Shown: one piece after another, positions 8,391-17,771 of the stretch | Position numbering within the stretch: the first letter of the stretch is position 1 | Layout of the letters: each line of letters opens with the position of its first letter | Assembly: GCA_019694955.1 (NCBI GenBank) | Contig: JAIBAX010000015.1 | Location: 1 to 64,000 of the forward strand | Source: Chitinophagales bacterium | GTDB lineage: Bacteria > Bacteroidota > Bacteroidia > Chitinophagales > JADIYW01 | Reading direction: 5' to 3' | Length of the DNA stretch: 64,000 bases | Notes under the pieces: model-generated | The model's database searches: none | Told to the model about the DNA's origin: nothing | Seen by the model: only the letters and a program-made list of their open reading frames with translations | Made by a program: the position numbers and the translations under genes

Positions 8391-10334
8391 ATGAAGAAAA
8401 AGCGTTCAGGAAATATCGTCAAAAGTGAACCCATATCCGTTGACAGCCCCGTAAAAAATGGGGACTTGTTATTAGATAAGCCTTGGATAATTACATTGAT
8501 AGTGTTTTTACTCCCATTATTGCTGTACATAAATACCACGCAAAATGGTTTCACCTTTGATGACCACTTCGCAGTTAGTAAAATAGGTATCAAAGATATT
8601 CCGCGCATTTTATCGAACCCTTGGATAGTTGATGATGGAGTAGATATCGACTATCGACCGCTGGCACAGATTACTTATGCGGTAGAATATAGTTTATTTG
8701 GCGAAAATCCGGGTTTGAGTCACTTTTTTAATGCCTTCTTGTACGCTATTTTAGTAGTATTGGTTTTTCGACAGCTGAAAGTTTGGCTAAAGACCGAAAG
8801 TTCTGTGATTTTATGGTTGTCAGTAGCCATTTTTGCTGCGCACCCAATTCATACAGAGGTAGTTGCCAGTTTGAAAAATAGAGACGACCTCTTATCATTT
8901 GTATTTTCAATGGTGTATCTTTGGCATTGCGGACAATATTTTGAAAACGGAAAATTAAAGCACATACTTTTCGGTGCATTGGGCTTAACACTGTCTATTT
9001 TTTCCAAGCTTACCATGATTCCTACTATTGCCTTTGTTCCGCTGATGGGTTATTTCTTCCATAAAGCAAATGTGAAGAAATACACCGCCTTACTGGGAAT
9101 GTCTATAGTGGTGGTGATTTCCTTTTATATCTTCCGAAAAATGTTTATTCACTTAAATGATAATGGTACTTATCGCGAAATATTTTTCTTCGAAAACCCG
9201 TTGGTGGATGCGAAATATGCCTCTTTTAAGATTGTAACAGGCTTTAAAATATTCTTTTGGTATATCGCGAAGATGATAGCCCCGTTGAATCTCGGCTTTT
9301 ACTATGGCTATAATACCATTCCCGTTTCGCAACAATTGGAAGTCGGCGTTTTATTAGGTTTAGCAAGCGTTGGCGCTTTAGGATATAGTGCTATTTATTA
9401 CTTTAAACGAAACCCAAAACTTACTTTTTTTATCTGTCTTTTGTTAATATCCATGTTCTTATATACCAATATGATTGTTTTAAATGCCGGTATCGTTTCC
9501 GAAAGAGCGATGTTACTAGCCTCCTTGCCATTTTCGGTATTATTGGTATTATTTGTTCGCAACATTTTTGATAAATGGATGCCCAATACTTATCACTACG
9601 TTGCGTTACTTTCGATAATGATTGCCCTTTTTACCATTAAAACAGTGATAAGAAATACGCAATGGAAAAGCAACCTGACTTTGATGAAGCACGATATTGC
9701 TTATCTAGATAAATCAGCTTTTGCACATTATATGTATGGAGAAGAACTTGAAAAGTTGTGTAGGCAGCAATATTCTGATAGTTGCTATACTGCGGTAGTT
9801 CAACAATATGAGCAAAGCTTAGCCATCCTTCCTGAAAATACCAATACGCTCACAAAACTTGGGGCTTTCTACACAGAAATGAGCAACCAGCCGGCTTTAG
9901 GTTTGCCATATTTAGAGAAAGCGGCAAAAATTAGCCCTGACTATCCGAGAAATACTTTTCTGTTGGCAAGATGTTACCAAGTTATGCTTCGTTTTAATGA
10001 CGCTATCGCCAACTATGAGGTGACCCTCAAGAACCAACCTAGCCATGATTTAGCCATGTATTATTTATCCCAACTATATTATGAAAGCAACCAAAAGGAA
10101 AAAGCATTTGGTATGGTTGATAAGTTGAAAGAAGCCTACCCCAATTCAGATTTGGCATATTTGAATATGGGTGTGTTCTATAGAAAAGAAGGCAATATAG
10201 ATGCTGCCATCCAAGCATTGGAGCTAGCTGTAAAAAATGGAAACAGGCAAGAACGCCTATTGAAAGACATCGCTCAATATTATCATGATAAGGGAAATAC
10301 AGAAAAGGAGCAGTATTATCTCAGCCTTTTATAA
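8391..10334 (+). CDS. TMTC-like polytopic membrane glycosyltransferase (GT-C type) with TPR domain
   Basis: A 647-residue inner-membrane protein. Transmembrane helices run from about residue 32 to 425. The first external loop holds the acidic pair D57-D58 in GFTFDDHF, as in GT-C enzymes that use lipid-phosphate sugar donors. The segment AHPIHTEVVASLKNRDDLLS matches the signature of TMTC-type (DUF1736) proteins. From about residue 444 there are at least four tetratricopeptide repeats, which would face the periplasm and bind acceptor proteins. A paralogue lies at 39446-41254 with the same architecture. A plausible role is protein O-glycosylation of secreted proteins, a known feature of Bacteroidota, and the large adhesins in this window are candidate acceptors; that link is inference. 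Confidence 0.7.
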   Translation: MKKKRSGNIVKSEPISVDSPVKNGDLLLDKPWIITLIVFLLPLLLYINTTQNGFTFDDHFAVSKIGIKDIPRILSNPWIVDDGVDIDYRPLAQITYAVEYSLFGENPGLSHFFNAFLYAILVVLVFRQLKVWLKTESSVILWLSVAIFAAHPIHTEVVASLKNRDDLLSFVFSMVYLWHCGQYFENGKLKHILFGALGLTLSIFSKLTMIPTIAFVPLMGYFFHKANVKKYTALLGMSIVVVISFYIFRKMFIHLNDNGTYREIFFFENPLVDAKYASFKIVTGFKIFFWYIAKMIAPLNLGFYYGYNTIPVSQQLEVGVLLGLASVGALGYSAIYYFKRNPKLTFFICLLLISMFLYTNMIVLNAGIVSERAMLLASLPFSVLLVLFVRNIFDKWMPNTYHYVALLSIMIALFTIKTVIRNTQWKSNLTLMKHDIAYLDKSAFAHYMYGEELEKLCRQQYSDSCYTAVVQQYEQSLAILPENTNTLTKLGAFYTEMSNQPALGLPYLEKAAKISPDYPRNTFLLARCYQVMLRFNDAIANYEVTLKNQPSHDLAMYYLSQLYYESNQKEKAFGMVDKLKEAYPNSDLAYLNMGVFYRKEGNIDAAIQALELAVKNGNRQERLLKDIAQYYHDKGNTEKEQYYLSLL

Positions 10335-10384
10335 TCTGCTTGAAATCTTATATGTTATATCTGAAAAAAAATGTGGTAAACTAT

Positions 10385-11167
10385 CTATTTACTATTAACC
10401 ATTTCTCTCTTCAAGACTTCCTTCTTCCATTCACCAAGAACCCAAATCGACAAAAATGTTGTGTGAAGTTCGTATGGCTTATAGGATTTGGAATGTTCTC
10501 CTACCCATCCACCATCTACATTTTGCTGCTGGAGTAATTTCTCTAAATAATCTTTGTCGACAAGATCATATTGCCCTGAATATAAAAGAAAAGCAGTGAA
10601 CTCCGTATTTAAATCGGTAACACTAGGATCTTCCTTGAGGTATTTTACAGTTCTTGTAATCATCTTACTTTGTAGACTGTCTAATTGTAATGACTCCCCA
10701 CAACCTTTATTGATACACAATGAAGTTATAAACAGTGCATGTGCTAAATCATATTCAGTACTCATCGATAAATTATATAACTCAGGGTAGAAACTGGCGC
10801 TTAATCCAAATTGGTCGCAAAAATATGCCCTCACCATCAGTTCGTCAATGGGGATTTGCGGGTGCTCCTTTAAGTATGCATTGAAATCTTGAGTATTGGT
10901 AAATTTTTTGCGAATGATTTCAATGTTTTTTAATTGGTACTCATTATAATTCTTGAATAATTTACCCGTATCAATTTTAATACCCAAGTTCAATCTTTCG
11001 TTGTTCCACAGCAATAACCCGATCAGATTTGGGTCAAACTCCTTCATCTTAGATTCTAAAAAATTAACACCTCTCTTCAAAGAATAATCTATCCTTGCAA
11101 CCTCCTCACTACTATGACAGCTACTTAAAAGAAAAATAATCAATAGAATTGTAAACTTATTACCCAT
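10385..11167 (-). CDS. Lipoprotein with prenyltransferase/squalene-cyclase-like alpha-barrel repeat
   Basis: A 260-residue lipoprotein: the N-terminus MGNKFTILLIIFLLSSCHS has a lipobox with the modified cysteine at C17. The frame stays open to 11200, but the ATG at 11167 gives the signal sequence its proper length. The body is helical, and its end (LLQQQNVDGGWV, then LHTTFLSIWVLGEW) resembles the QxxDGGW repeat of terpene cyclase / protein prenyltransferase alpha-alpha barrels. Such repeats occur in secreted helical proteins without cyclase activity, so a catalytic role is not claimed. The gene converges on the TMTC-like gene and diverges from the small secreted protein gene and the adhesin. 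Confidence 0.5.
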   Translation of the reverse strand: MGNKFTILLIIFLLSSCHSSEEVARIDYSLKRGVNFLESKMKEFDPNLIGLLLWNNERLNLGIKIDTGKLFKNYNEYQLKNIEIIRKKFTNTQDFNAYLKEHPQIPIDELMVRAYFCDQFGLSASFYPELYNLSMSTEYDLAHALFITSLCINKGCGESLQLDSLQSKMITRTVKYLKEDPSVTDLNTEFTAFLLYSGQYDLVDKDYLEKLLQQQNVDGGWVGEHSKSYKPYELHTTFLSIWVLGEWKKEVLKREMVNSK

Positions 11168-11217
11168 AGTGTGTAAAAAAATAATTAATAATTTGTGCAA
11201 TATATAGAAAAAAGTTT

Positions 11218-11225
11218 TATTTTTG
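11218..11225 (+). promoter_or_regulatory. Candidate promoter -7 box (TATTTTTG) for the 11.2-17.6 kb adhesin operon
   Basis: A TAnnTTTG match 18 bases before the ATG at 11244, with TTTG at 11192-11195 about 22 bases upstream as a -33 candidate. Its position argues against the TTG start at 11223, which would lie upstream of the transcript. Confidence 0.45.
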
Positions 11226-11243
11226 AGTAATGTTATTTTGCCT

Positions 11244-11744
11244 ATGAATAAAATTTACAAATTTTCACTTTTCTCATTTCTCATCCTTTTATATAGTAAT
11301 TCATTGATTTCTCAAGAGTTAGAAAAGCAAATTACAGATGAAGGTTTGATAAATTTAGAGAAAATTGTCTTTCAGGACTTATCTGGAAGTAATGTAGATT
11401 TGAATCTTCAAAGCTATTTATTATCAGATGAAGAGCGTTTCAGTATGGTGGAAAAATTAAATAAATTTGTAGATTCTGCAAGTTTAAATGTCTTCGGAAA
11501 AATTGAAGACGTGTTAAAATCTCAAGCCATTAATTACGTTAAGGGTAATAAAATTATGTTTAAAAATGTCGAATTCTTGGGATTAGAAAAGTCAGACTAT
11601 TATGGTTATGACTTGTTCGGGTTTCACTACAAAGTAAAATTCAAAGATGAAGAGATACCGGAATCCAAGATAAATGTTATTTTCTCAAGAATGAGCGGTA
11701 ATTATAAACTTTTATTCATATATTGTAATAATCTAAATTTTTAA
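11244..11744 (+). CDS. Small secreted protein of unknown function preceding the giant adhesin
   Basis: I do not recognise this 166-residue protein. Residues 1-23 form a signal peptide (ending SNSLIS-QELEK), there is no lipobox, and the mature part is lysine-, glutamate- and asparagine-rich with mixed helix and strand character. The ATG at 11244 is chosen over the TTG at 11223 because it starts the signal peptide properly and lies downstream of the candidate promoter. The adhesin gene begins 11 bases after its stop, so the two are almost certainly co-transcribed, and a helper role for the adhesin (chaperone, partner or anchor) is possible but unsupported by sequence. Confidence 0.55.
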   Translation: MNKIYKFSLFSFLILLYSNSLISQELEKQITDEGLINLEKIVFQDLSGSNVDLNLQSYLLSDEERFSMVEKLNKFVDSASLNVFGKIEDVLKSQAINYVKGNKIMFKNVEFLGLEKSDYYGYDLFGFHYKVKFKDEEIPESKINVIFSRMSGNYKLLFIYCNNLNF

Positions 11745-11755
11745 AATCGGGACTA

Positions 11756-14700
11756 ATGGGAAATATATTCTACAAATTATTCAAACAACACGCAAAGCAA
11801 GTGATTCTACTCACTTTTTGGTGTTTGTTGGCAACTTCTGCATTTTCGCAGACCTATAATGATGGTCGGATACGACTTAGGGTATGGGTTAATAAGGTTT
11901 GGACAGATGCGAACTGCTCAGAAGTGGGCAATCAAAATTATGCGTGGACAGGTATTAGGGTAAGAGCACCATTGAATACAATTGGCGTTTATGACTATTC
12001 TAATTATTTTGACTGCCGTGCAGACGGTCAGGAAGCACGCTATTTTGATAAGACAATGTACGCAGAGGTGCGGGCAAACGGTGCAGCAAATGAAGCCAAT
12101 GGTTATAAATTGTTCGACGTCACTTATTCAGGAACAAACGTACCTTACTTTTTTGAATGGATTTGTACAGGTGCTTTTGAAAATGACTGCCCCAATGTAT
12201 TGGGTTGCGGCGGTGGTGTTTGGGACTTTAGTTCTTGTTGCCTTTTCAATGCTGAAAGTGATGATGATTTTGCAGCAAAGAATAGCTGGAGTTCCAATCC
12301 TTGTTATTTTAGAGGAGGCGAGGCTGGAACCACTCAATACTTCCATACCAACAAGTTTTATTCTAATGAAGGCGATAGTGATGGTTTTGCGGTCGTTTTT
12401 GCTTATCAATGGGATTGGGTAGACGCATTACCTGCGACCTGCTCTTCTCCAAAATATTCAGATGGTCCAATTACCTTGACCGTAGATGTTAACGGCGTTT
12501 GGTCTGATAGCGATTATGACTGGGGGGCAGATTGTGTAGCAGGTTCTGCCGATGATGAAGACCTTAGAATGGACTACAAAGTTTGGGACAATCTAACTTC
12601 AGAGCCTGGTTCTTATTCTAATGGTCCACAAGGGAATATTTCTAATCCTACATGGGATTATTCTTTCCCTTTTACGAACCTCTTAAATAAGACATATCCA
12701 GACGGTACCAATAACATGGAAACATTTACCACTAAAATACAAGTATGGGAAGAAGATGCTTGCGGTGGTGATGAAGACTATAACACAGGATGTCTATTTG
12801 GAGTGGGGGATGATGACGCTTTTGCCGGACCTGTGACAACAACCGTTAACTGGCGCAATAGCCCCCCAAATACAGATAATTATGTAGATGTTCCCATTAG
12901 ACAAGGAACAGGTTCGCACAATAACTGGACGGTTAGACTAAAGTATCGTTGGACAATCAGTGCGCCAAGCATATCAGCAGTGAGTGGAACTAGAGATCAG
13001 GTGCTTTGTACCAATCAAACGCCACCTACTTTGACAGCTACTTCTACTAATTGTACTTACTATCAATGGCAGGTTTCTGATGTTACTAGCCCTCCAACAG
13101 GTACGGCTGATGGGTCTTGCCCAGCAAGTGGTTGGACAGATATTTCAGGAGCAAACTGCGAATCTTATACCGTACCAGTAACGGCGGGTACACGGGTATA
13201 TCGCTTAAAAGGTATGAACAGAAATGGAAGTGGTAGTACGGGAAGTTCCGGATCTAGATATTCGGAAACCTACTCACCTTGTACCAGGGTGTCATTTTGG
13301 CCATATTTACCTCCGGTTTCAGCTTCAATAACATGTGGTAGTAGTATTCAACCAGGATCGGTAGTGACTTTATCCGTTCCAACACCTCCAACAGTAGGTG
13401 CTGGTGCAAACTATACAAGTATCACTTGGTCTGTAAGCCCAGGGGGACCAACAATTTCTGCTCCTTCAAGCCCAAGTACAAATATAACCTTCCCGATGAC
13501 ACCCATTGGAACAACCTATACCGTAACACTAACAATTAATCGATCAGGATGTACCAATACTACCATGACTTGTACTTATAAGATAGTAGAGCCTGCTTGT
13601 AATTATGTGTATGTATCAACAACGGGTAATGACTTAAATTCAGGTGGACCGGCAGAACCAGTGGCAACACTTGGACAAGCAATGTCACTGTGTGGAGGGT
13701 CTCGTTTACATATTAGAATGGAAAAAGGACTCTACACACAAGCGTCTATTGTAACGATGAAAGCGGGCGTTACTGTTGAAGGTGGATTTACAAAGTCCGG
13801 CTCCACTTGGACGAAAAATGTCGGTGGGGGTATTTCTGGAAATGCTAATGAAACTAGGGTGACTTTTAATGGTACTGGTGGTACAGCAGGTTCAGGGGTA
13901 GAGTACGTAATGGGTATTTCTGCCAATGCAGTAAATAACTGGCGTTTGCAAGATTTGGTTATAAGAACAGCAAATGCATCTGGAACTACGGCCAATCGTG
14001 GTAAATCAGTTATGGCAGTTTGGGCAAAGAACTGTACGGGATTTGAAATAATAGGATGTAATATCTTAGCCGGAAATGCTACTGGCGGTGTCGGAGGTAC
14101 AGCAGGGGCGAATGGCTATAGTGGCAATAATGGAAATGGCGGCGGTGCAGGATCATGTGATGGAGGAAATGGTGGCGGTGGTGCCGGTGGTGCATCAATA
14201 GGTTCAGGTACTCGTATGGGTGGTGCCGGTGGCGGTGGAAATCAAGGTGGGCCAGAACACTGGAACTGTTGGGGATGTACGCTGAATGGCACAAACGGTA
14301 GCAATGGTGGTGGCGGCGCAGCTGGTGCTACTTCTGGTGGCGGTGGCGGAGCAGGCAGGACTGACTGTGGTAATAACTGGGGCGGCGGCGGCGGAACTGG
14401 TGGAAACGGATCTGCTGGTGGTGCTGGTGCAAATGGTGCTAACCCATTAAATCCCAATGCGGACTATTATACACCCGGTGGACAACAACCATCCGGTGGT
14501 GACGGCGGCGGCGGCGGCGGTGGCAAAGGCGGCGGCGGTAGCTCCGGACAGTACGGATGTTGTATTTGTTGTGACGATGGTGGTGGTAACGGCGGCGGCG
14601 GCGGCGGTAGCGGTGCCTATGGTGGTACTGGTGGTACTGGCGGATACGGCGGCGGCGGTAGCTTTGGTCTATATTTAGTATCTAATGGTGGTAATTCCAC

Positions 14701-17635
14701 AGGTTCTTATTCGCAATGTACCTTTGCAGGAGGAACAGCAGGAGCTGGCGGAACTGGCGGTAATGGAGGTCTCGGTCGATCTGGTGGATCAGGTGGCTTT
14801 GGAAATACAAACTGTAGCGGTGAAGTGGGAGGCGCCGGTGGTGGTGGTAACGGAGGCTCCAGTGGCGCCGGTGGTAAAGGAGGTAATGGAACCTTTGGCG
14901 TATCTACCGGAATCGGGCAATATAATAATGGCGCAACGAATACCTTTACTAATAACGGAGGAACACAACCAACAGTAAATGTGCAGTCAACTTATATTTA
15001 TGGGTGTACAAACTCAGAGATTAATTTAGTAAAAACAACAGGACCTACTTGGTCAAATCTTGGCTCGGGAGGTAGCTACATGGATAATATGTCCAGCGGA
15101 GTAACCAGTTACACCTCCTCCACGGATAATATTTATACCTATTATACAACAACGGGAACAAAAGACATTGTCACCTCAAGTTCACCAGGAACATACGCCC
15201 GATGGGTTTATATTGATGGTACTCGGTCTTTGCCTACAATATACTACTCACCAACAGACTTAAACATTTGTACAGGTGAGACAATAAGCTTTAATTGTAA
15301 AACGAATAACTTAAATGACTCCACAGGTTATGATTGGTGTATTCAGAGAATTAGTTCTCCAAATTCTACCAGTTCTCCTGGGGCATGTGTGTTCACCAGT
15401 TCAGTTCATACACCTGGCTCATATACTTTCGTAAATGGTCAAACGGTGACTGAAACCTATCAAGTGAAGCTACGTGTAAGAGATGAGTGTTGCGGTTGGT
15501 CAAGACCACAGTATTTATTGGTGACAGTATATCCTAATATTGCGAATAATACCATCACAGCACCTGCAACAACAACAGCTTGTGGCTCATTAGATCCCGC
15601 AAATATTGTAGGTTCAACTCCAACTGGAGGAAATGGTTCTTATGGTTATGTGTGGCAAATTAGTACAGATGGTGGAACCAACTGGTCTAATGTAGGTGTA
15701 ACAACACAAAGTTATGACCCTGCAAACATCACTACTTATGGAACATATATGTATCGCAGAATAGTAAACTCTGATGCGTGTACAAGTACTAGCAACACTG
15801 TAACGATTACAATTTATCCTGCATTAGATGGTAATTCTGTTGAGCCTACCACCTATGTATATTGTGCGGCAAATGGAGCGAGCGTTGACTTTAGTGTTGT
15901 CAATGGCAGTACGCCATCTGGCGGAAATGGTACTTATACCTATCTATGGGAAACCAATGCCAATGGTGCAGGTTGGGTAAATGGTGCAGGAACGAATAAT
16001 GCAATAAATTACGATCCTCCTTCCCAGACAATCGTATCTCCTGGTACTTATTACTTTAGAAGGACGGTGAGTTCAGCAGTTTGTGGCTCTTCTCTCGTAA
16101 GTAATGTAGATAGTATAAAAGTATATCCGGCTCCTGTGAATCCTACTTCTGCAGCAGTAGATACCATTAATTTCTGTGACGGAGATCCAGGGTTGATTAC
16201 CTTAACACTTTCAGGCGGTTCTGGTACACAATCTTACTGGTACACAGGTAGTTGCGGTGGTACATTAATAGGTTATGGTACAGGTGCAAATGGATTGTTC
16301 CAATTGCCATCACCTACAACAACTACAACCTACTATGGTAGGTGGGCAGATTTGTGCGGAAACCTTTCAGCTTCATGTGCCAGTGTGAATGTACCTGTTG
16401 TAAACTGTGTATGCGGTGACACTGGTATGGTAACATACTTAGGAAATAATAAATCGTTGCCACTCGTAGAATTGTGTACAGAAAGTGGATGGACATATTT
16501 TTACAACACCACGGAAGGTAAGAAAATTGTTTACTTCGCTATAAACAAAACACCAGGCGGTGCTGGGTATAATACCAACGCAGTGACACTAACCGCAACA
16601 ATGGCAACCTCTACGAATCCAAGTACTACGGGTTGGGATGCTTCTGTTATTGTTCCGGGAAATGCTGTACAAACAGATGGCAATTTCTCATCAGGAAGGT
16701 ATTGGAATGCCGTAGTAACCTCAGGGACACTCAATGGAAAAGTAAAAGTACGTTTCTACTTCCCAGGTACAGATTTGACAAGGGTTACGAATGCTGCAAA
16801 TGCTTTCGCTGCGAATGTAATAAGCGCAGGTTTTGCCATAGCAAATGTGAGTGATTATATATGGTATAAAACAAATGATGGCAGTGCCTATGCTCCTGCT
16901 TCAGACGTAGAAGCAGACAGAATTAACGGTGGTAATTTCACCTTATTAACGCCAGCGGTTTCAACATCTTCAAGCGGGACAGAAAATGGCATTAACTATG
17001 TTGAGTTTGATGTGAGTTCGTTCTCTGGTGGTTCCGTGTCCAAGCGTGTGAGCCCAGAAGATCCTGTACTCCCTATAGAATTACTTTCTTTCTTAGGATG
17101 GAATGATGGACCAATAAATAGATTAGAGTGGGTAACAGCTTCTGAGTTCAATAACGACTATTTTATAGTTGAACGCTCAGTAAATGCCAGAGATTTTGAT
17201 GCTATCGGTACAGTCGATGCGGTGGGCAATAGTCAGGTAAATACAAAGTATCCTTTTGTTGACTCAACACCAAATTTCGGCATTAACTACTATAGGTTAA
17301 AACAAGTAGACAATGATGGTAAATACACTTATTCTAAAATTATTGCCATCGAACGCAATTCTGGTTCTACCTTTAATTCTGGTATTGTAGGTTATAGACC
17401 GAACCCAACGGTAGATAAGTTCTTTGTGGACTTACAAATCAACAAACCTAGTAAGTTCAATGTAAGAATCACCAATGCGTTAGGACAGGTAGTGGAAGAG
17501 AAAACAGTCACTTATGACAAAGGCTTCCATACATTTACCTTAAACTCAAATGAGTATGCTTCCGGAGCATATATTGTAGAGTTCAACGAAACTACAACCG
17601 GAGAGAAGTATGAAGTGAAATTTGTGAAACAATAA
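11756..17635 (+). CDS. Giant glycine-rich T9SS-secreted adhesin (1959 aa)
   Basis: Residues 1-31 form a signal peptide (ATSAFS-QTYND). Two related modules follow at about 32-225 and 232-405, both opening with YxDGxIxL and rich in W, D and C. An Ig-like section spans about 405-620. A segment starting YVYVSTTGNDLNSGG (about 620-760) resembles the start of secreted parallel beta-helix proteins. Residues about 770-1055 are a glycine/asparagine-rich run of GGxGG repeats. Two SprB/PKD-like repeats share GSTPxGGNGxYxYxW at about 1262-1360 and 1361-1460. The end is a typical type A T9SS tail: a PIELLSFLGW module at about 1771, then YRPNPTVDKFFV at about 1878 and a final beta domain. It should be exported through the outer membrane and surface-attached or released. 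A strong terminator follows. The function is probably adhesion or matrix formation. Confidence 0.85.
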   Translation: MGNIFYKLFKQHAKQVILLTFWCLLATSAFSQTYNDGRIRLRVWVNKVWTDANCSEVGNQNYAWTGIRVRAPLNTIGVYDYSNYFDCRADGQEARYFDKTMYAEVRANGAANEANGYKLFDVTYSGTNVPYFFEWICTGAFENDCPNVLGCGGGVWDFSSCCLFNAESDDDFAAKNSWSSNPCYFRGGEAGTTQYFHTNKFYSNEGDSDGFAVVFAYQWDWVDALPATCSSPKYSDGPITLTVDVNGVWSDSDYDWGADCVAGSADDEDLRMDYKVWDNLTSEPGSYSNGPQGNISNPTWDYSFPFTNLLNKTYPDGTNNMETFTTKIQVWEEDACGGDEDYNTGCLFGVGDDDAFAGPVTTTVNWRNSPPNTDNYVDVPIRQGTGSHNNWTVRLKYRWTISAPSISAVSGTRDQVLCTNQTPPTLTATSTNCTYYQWQVSDVTSPPTGTADGSCPASGWTDISGANCESYTVPVTAGTRVYRLKGMNRNGSGSTGSSGSRYSETYSPCTRVSFWPYLPPVSASITCGSSIQPGSVVTLSVPTPPTVGAGANYTSITWSVSPGGPTISAPSSPSTNITFPMTPIGTTYTVTLTINRSGCTNTTMTCTYKIVEPACNYVYVSTTGNDLNSGGPAEPVATLGQAMSLCGGSRLHIRMEKGLYTQASIVTMKAGVTVEGGFTKSGSTWTKNVGGGISGNANETRVTFNGTGGTAGSGVEYVMGISANAVNNWRLQDLVIRTANASGTTANRGKSVMAVWAKNCTGFEIIGCNILAGNATGGVGGTAGANGYSGNNGNGGGAGSCDGGNGGGGAGGASIGSGTRMGGAGGGGNQGGPEHWNCWGCTLNGTNGSNGGGGAAGATSGGGGGAGRTDCGNNWGGGGGTGGNGSAGGAGANGANPLNPNADYYTPGGQQPSGGDGGGGGGGKGGGGSSGQYGCCICCDDGGGNGGGGGGSGAYGGTGGTGGYGGGGSFGLYLVSNGGNSTGSYSQCTFAGGTAGAGGTGGNGGLGRSGGSGGFGNTNCSGEVGGAGGGGNGGSSGAGGKGGNGTFGVSTGIGQYNNGATNTFTNNGGTQPTVNVQSTYIYGCTNSEINLVKTTGPTWSNLGSGGSYMDNMSSGVTSYTSSTDNIYTYYTTTGTKDIVTSSSPGTYARWVYIDGTRSLPTIYYSPTDLNICTGETISFNCKTNNLNDSTGYDWCIQRISSPNSTSSPGACVFTSSVHTPGSYTFVNGQTVTETYQVKLRVRDECCGWSRPQYLLVTVYPNIANNTITAPATTTACGSLDPANIVGSTPTGGNGSYGYVWQISTDGGTNWSNVGVTTQSYDPANITTYGTYMYRRIVNSDACTSTSNTVTITIYPALDGNSVEPTTYVYCAANGASVDFSVVNGSTPSGGNGTYTYLWETNANGAGWVNGAGTNNAINYDPPSQTIVSPGTYYFRRTVSSAVCGSSLVSNVDSIKVYPAPVNPTSAAVDTINFCDGDPGLITLTLSGGSGTQSYWYTGSCGGTLIGYGTGANGLFQLPSPTTTTTYYGRWADLCGNLSASCASVNVPVVNCVCGDTGMVTYLGNNKSLPLVELCTESGWTYFYNTTEGKKIVYFAINKTPGGAGYNTNAVTLTATMATSTNPSTTGWDASVIVPGNAVQTDGNFSSGRYWNAVVTSGTLNGKVKVRFYFPGTDLTRVTNAANAFAANVISAGFAIANVSDYIWYKTNDGSAYAPASDVEADRINGGNFTLLTPAVSTSSSGTENGINYVEFDVSSFSGGSVSKRVSPEDPVLPIELLSFLGWNDGPINRLEWVTASEFNNDYFIVERSVNARDFDAIGTVDAVGNSQVNTKYPFVDSTPNFGINYYRLKQVDNDGKYTYSKIIAIERNSGSTFNSGIVGYRPNPTVDKFFVDLQINKPSKFNVRITNALGQVVEEKTVTYDKGFHTFTLNSNEYASGAYIVEFNETTTGEKYEVKFVKQ
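14080..14920 (+). repeat. Glycine-rich repeat tract with GGC/GGT microsatellites inside the adhesin gene
   Basis: About 280 codons encode mostly glycine with asparagine, serine, alanine and threonine. Runs such as six GGC units near 14503-14520 and further GGC runs near 14530 and 14590 make this a GC-rich island in an AT-rich gene. Repeats of three bases can expand or contract without breaking the frame, so the tract length is likely variable between strains. Confidence 0.75.
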
Positions 17636-17654
17636 GCAATTTTTGCAGATAAAG

Positions 17655-17687
17655 AAGCGGCAACCTGAAAAGATTGCCGCTTTTTTT
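17655..17687 (+). terminator. Intrinsic terminator after the adhesin gene
   Basis: A perfect 9-bp stem AAGCGGCAA (17655-17663) / TTGCCGCTT (17674-17682) with a 10-base loop is followed by a continuing T run to 17687. It lies 20 bases after the adhesin stop and before clpB. Confidence 0.9.
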
Positions 17688-17771
17688 ATTTAAATATGCC
17701 AAAATTACAGGTTTACTTGCAATATTTGTTAGGGAATAGTTTTTGAGCATCTTACAGAAAATGGTTAAAAG

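Noticed and set aside
14079-14978. Long alternative-frame ORFs rich in His/Pro, Val/Ala or Pro across the glycine-rich tract
   Set aside because: They result from GGN repeats read in other frames; only the adhesin frame has a signal peptide, a sorting domain and continuity.
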